64,000 nt of DNA. It comes from Citromicrobium sp. JLT1363. GTDB lineage: Bacteria; Pseudomonadota; Alphaproteobacteria; Sphingomonadales; Sphingomonadaceae. How positions within the stretch are numbered: the first letter of the stretch is position 1; each line of letters opens with the position of its first letter. Positions 61,240-64,000 of this stretch are shown in pieces. The position numbers were made by a program, and so were the translations under genes. The stretch spans positions 186,001 through 250,000 of the forward strand of contig NZ_AEUE01000003.1 of NCBI RefSeq assembly GCF_000186705.1. Direction: 5' to 3'. The notes under the pieces are model-generated. The model was not told the origin of the DNA. It saw only the letters and a list, made by a program, of their open reading frames with translations, and made no database searches.

Positions 61240-63624
61240 ATGAAAAGCGTCACCCAACCATTGTATCTCGGGACGGCCATGGCGCTGCTCGCGTGGTCGT
61301 CCGGTGCATCCGCGCAGACCACACGAGACGCGGATGCCGACGGTGTAGCCGAACAGCCGGGCGAAGCGGATAACGCCGCCGCGCTGGATACAATCGTCGT
61401 TACCGCGCAGCGCCGCGAACAGGATGCAACGCGCGTTCCGATCTCGATCGAGGTGATCGGGGGAGAGGATATCGCGGACACTGCAATCAGTACGTTAGAG
61501 GAAGTTACACTCTCCGTACCCAACTTCCAGATCACCCAGACGGGCCTGACCACGCAGACCTATATTCGCGGGATCGGCTCGGGCAACGACCCTGCTTTCG
61601 AACAGTCTGTCGCGCAGTTCGTCGACGGCGTGAGCTACGGCCGCGCGCAGCTGACCCGTGCGCCCTTCTTCGATCTGCAGCGCGTGGAAGTCCTGCGCGG
61701 CCCGCAATCGATCCTGTTCGGCAAGAACTCGACTGCCGGCGCGCTCAGCATCATCACCGCGCAGCCGACCGATTATCTCGAAGCGGGTGCCACCGCGACC
61801 TATACCGATGTGTTCGAAGGGTTCGAAGGGCAGGCCTTCGTATCCGGACCGCTGGCCGATGGCCTTTCGGCAAGGCTTGCAGTTCGCGGACTGACGGAGA
61901 ACGGATACGTCTTCAACACCACGAAGGACCGCACCGAGCCGCGACTGGACGAAATCGCCGGTCGCGCAACGGTCCGGTATGAAAGCGGCAACTTTACCGC
62001 CACGCTGAAGGGCGAATATTCCAAGTTCGACGTCGAAGGGCGCAACCTTGTGGTGAGCCAGGACGTGGCGACAACCGAGGCGGCCCCCGGTGTGCCCCTG
62101 ACCTTCGCAACCGCGCTCACCGGCGCCGGTCTTTCGGGCGCGCTGCAGGACACCAGCTTCAACTATCGCCGCCAGGCAGACCAGGACGAGTTCGACAACA
62201 CCGAATTCTACAACGGCACCTTCACGACGGAGACCGATTTCGGATCGGCCACGCTGACCACCGTCACCGGCTATGTCGGCTATGATCGCGATACCAGCGT
62301 GGATCTCGATTTCACCTCGGCCAGCATCCTGGGCGGGCTCACGCGTGAAAGCTACGAGCAGTTCAGCCAGGAAATCCGGGTCGCGACCGACGATTCTCTG
62401 CCCCTGAGCGTGATTGCCGGCGCCTATTTCGAACATAACCAGCTCGACTATTCCGATGTTACCGCGCTCGGGCCCGATCTTGCGAACCTGGGCTTCGGCG
62501 TCATCGCGGATATCGGCGCGGTCCGCGATTTCGAACAGACCAGCGATACCTACTCTCTGTTTGCCCAGCTGCAGTGGCGGGTGGCCGACGGCTTCCGGAT
62601 CATCCCCGGCCTGCGGCTCGCCATCGACGAGAAGACTGCCAGCCGCAGTCTGGTGGCACGCAACGGCGCCTTCAGCTTCGACGGGCCGCTGGTGACGAAC
62701 CCCGTGCCGATTACCGTGCTGCAGACCGCGCTTGGCTTCTCGCTCGACAATGCCGTGGCGGGCGCGGGCCACGATCTGAACCGCAGCCGTTCGGAAAAGA
62801 ACATCGTGCCGTCGCTGGCGGTCGAATTCGATGTGACCGAAGACATCCTGCTGTTCGGCTCCTACCGCGAAGGGTACAAGGGCTTCGGCTTCGATGCCCG
62901 GTCCAACAACAACACCTCCTTGGGATTCGACGACGAGGAAGTGAGTTCCTACGAGCTCGGCCTGCGGGCGAGCCTGCCGGGCAACCGCGCCTCTTTCGGC
63001 GTCACTCTGTATCGTTCGACCTATTCGGACCTGCAGATCAGCCAGTTCGACGGCACGGTGGGCTTCAATGTCGGCAATGCGGGTGAAACGCGTACGCAGG
63101 GCATCGAAGCCAATGCGCGCTACGCCATTGCACCGGGCATCGCGATCAACGCTTCGGCGGCCTATCTCGATTTCGAGTATCTCGATTTCCGCCGCGGCAA
63201 CTGCGCCTTCGGCGAAACGCCCGATGGCGACGTGGTGGGCGGTGTCCAGCTGTGCGATTACACCGGCCGGCGCGGGCGCTTCACGCCGGAGTTCAACGTC
63301 TACGGCGGGCTCTCGGTCGACAAGCCGCTGTTCGGGGACCTTCGCCTGAAGATCAATGCCGATGCGTCCTACACGGGCGAACACAACGTGCATGACAATC
63401 TGGATCCGGCGGGCGTGGTCGACGGCTACACCATCGTCGATGCGCGCGTTGGCGTCGGGGGCGAGAACTGGACCATCGCGGCGGTGGGCAAGAACCTGCT
63501 GGACGAGCGGTTCCGCACCTACGCGGCGCAGGTTCCCTTCGCCAGCAATGTCGGCGCGAACACGCAGTACGCCACTGCCTCGCGTCCGCGCTCGGTCGCC
63601 ATCCAGTTCCAGGTCAGGTACTGA
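61240..63624 (+). CDS. TonB-dependent receptor
   Basis: A 794-residue outer membrane receptor. Signal peptide to about residue 26 (GASAQ), DTIVVTAQRREQ, a plug domain (about 55-165, with FVDGVSYGRAQL and VLRGPQSILFGKNSTAG), and a barrel ending SVAIQFQVRY with a C-terminal aromatic. It is only distantly similar to the receptor at 40046, so the two may take up different compounds. A GAGAGGAGAG ribosome site precedes the ATG, and the AT-rich stretch at 61160-61215 is the likely promoter. The SDR gene starts 10 bp after the stop codon. Confidence 0.93.
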   Translation: MKSVTQPLYLGTAMALLAWSSGASAQTTRDADADGVAEQPGEADNAAALDTIVVTAQRREQDATRVPISIEVIGGEDIADTAISTLEEVTLSVPNFQITQTGLTTQTYIRGIGSGNDPAFEQSVAQFVDGVSYGRAQLTRAPFFDLQRVEVLRGPQSILFGKNSTAGALSIITAQPTDYLEAGATATYTDVFEGFEGQAFVSGPLADGLSARLAVRGLTENGYVFNTTKDRTEPRLDEIAGRATVRYESGNFTATLKGEYSKFDVEGRNLVVSQDVATTEAAPGVPLTFATALTGAGLSGALQDTSFNYRRQADQDEFDNTEFYNGTFTTETDFGSATLTTVTGYVGYDRDTSVDLDFTSASILGGLTRESYEQFSQEIRVATDDSLPLSVIAGAYFEHNQLDYSDVTALGPDLANLGFGVIADIGAVRDFEQTSDTYSLFAQLQWRVADGFRIIPGLRLAIDEKTASRSLVARNGAFSFDGPLVTNPVPITVLQTALGFSLDNAVAGAGHDLNRSRSEKNIVPSLAVEFDVTEDILLFGSYREGYKGFGFDARSNNNTSLGFDDEEVSSYELGLRASLPGNRASFGVTLYRSTYSDLQISQFDGTVGFNVGNAGETRTQGIEANARYAIAPGIAINASAAYLDFEYLDFRRGNCAFGETPDGDVVGGVQLCDYTGRRGRFTPEFNVYGGLSVDKPLFGDLRLKINADASYTGEHNVHDNLDPAGVVDGYTIVDARVGVGGENWTIAAVGKNLLDERFRTYAAQVPFASNVGANTQYATASRPRSVAIQFQVRY

Positions 63625-63634
63625 TCGCGGCGGC

Positions 63635-64000
63635 ATGGCATCCAAGGCACTGACGTTCTACGCCCGCTTCGCTCCGTCCTTCACGCGGATCGGCTATCTT
63701 GCACGCGGCTTGCCCCTCAGATCGGGGGGCAAGTCGCTCGCAGGGCAAAGCTGGCTCGTCACAGGGGCGACGGGCGGGATCGGGCGCGCGCTGGCGCTGG
63801 GCGCCGCCCGGCGTGGCGCGCGCGTCATCGCGGTGGGCCGCAACGCGGAGAAATTGAGAGCGCTGGCTGACGAAGGCCGCAGGCAAAAGGAGGGTGGGCC
63901 GTTCGAGACCATCGAGCGCGACCTGTCCCTTGTGGCCGATAACCTCTCGCTCGCCGAAGAGGTCGGCCCACTCGATGCGCTGATCAACAATGTCGGCAAC
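63635..64000 (+). CDS. SDR family oxidoreductase, DHRS12-like, cut by the window end
   Basis: The first 122 codons of an open frame that runs off the window. After an N-terminal segment FYARFAPSFTRIGYLARGLP of the kind seen in DHRS12-like dehydrogenases comes the Rossmann start LAGQSWLVTGATGGIGRA (GxxxGxG intact), then VIAVGRNAEKL and LINNVGN. The active-site Tyr lies outside. The ATG is 10 bp downstream of the TonB receptor stop codon, so the pair is cotranscribed. This would be the third SDR of the island. Confidence 0.85.
   Translation, partial: MASKALTFYARFAPSFTRIGYLARGLPLRSGGKSLAGQSWLVTGATGGIGRALALGAARRGARVIAVGRNAEKLRALADEGRRQKEGGPFETIERDLSLVADNLSLAEEVGPLDALINNVGN

Overview
The window is about 64 kb of GC-rich DNA from an alphaproteobacterium, most likely a member of the Sphingomonadales and probably of the Erythrobacter/Altererythrobacter group. 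I infer this from the gene content: MucR/Ros regulator, HWE-family histidine kinases, paired TonB-dependent receptors, carotenoid oxygenase, class II DAHP synthase, and the neighbourhood tsaB-rimI-mucR-fur-plsC-miaB-phoH-ybeY-corC. The intergenic REP-like palindromes are also typical of these genomes. No rRNA, tRNA, CRISPR array, integrase or transposase was seen.

Layout, left to right. 0.2-4.4 kb: a plus-strand chain of five overlapping genes (Tat-exported serine hydrolase, NudC, DsbA-like oxidoreductase, two secreted proteins of unknown role). 4.5-10.0 kb: small envelope or hypothetical genes, the magnesium transporter MgtE, a cyclophilin, a LysR regulator and several palindromic repeats. 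10.0-25.7 kb: housekeeping genes on the minus strand (corC, ybeY, phoH, miaB, plsC, fur, mucR, rimI, tsaB, nitroreductase, NifU-like). They keep their usual relative order but are spaced out by unrelated genes: an HWE kinase, RlpA, an acyl-CoA dehydrogenase, an OmpA-like protein, a broken GIY-YIG gene between inverted REP palindromes, an RcnB-like protein, and a GntA-like/DUF1989 pair. 26.5-34.2 kb: an M16 peptidase lipoprotein, DAHP synthase, the ergothioneine pair egtB-egtD and a membrane-anchored aspartyl protease. 34.3-39.7 kb: a 1,478-residue CheB-CheR-PAS-GAF-PAS-HWE kinase-receiver hybrid coupled to a second CheB-type protein.

40.0-64.0 kb looks like one accessory catabolic island. A plus-strand half holds a TonB receptor, a secreted carboxylesterase, an acyl-CoA ligase, a TetR regulator, an SDR, a second esterase, an MFS transporter, a VCBS-repeat lipoprotein and a second SDR. 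It converges with a minus-strand half that holds a thioesterase, a nitronate monooxygenase-like flavoprotein, a thiolase, a PaaN-type aldehyde dehydrogenase, a carotenoid-oxygenase-family dioxygenase and a DUF1295 membrane enzyme. A fused-dimer HxlR regulator, another TonB receptor and a third SDR follow. The inferred logic is uptake of a hydrophobic compound, ester hydrolysis, oxidative C=C cleavage, aldehyde oxidation, CoA activation and beta-oxidation-like shortening. The substrate cannot be read from the sequence.

Two repeated DNA motifs appear to tie the island together. One is a TetR-type palindrome before the first receptor and before the first SDR. The other is a 17-bp element before both the carotenoid oxygenase gene and the DUF1295 gene.
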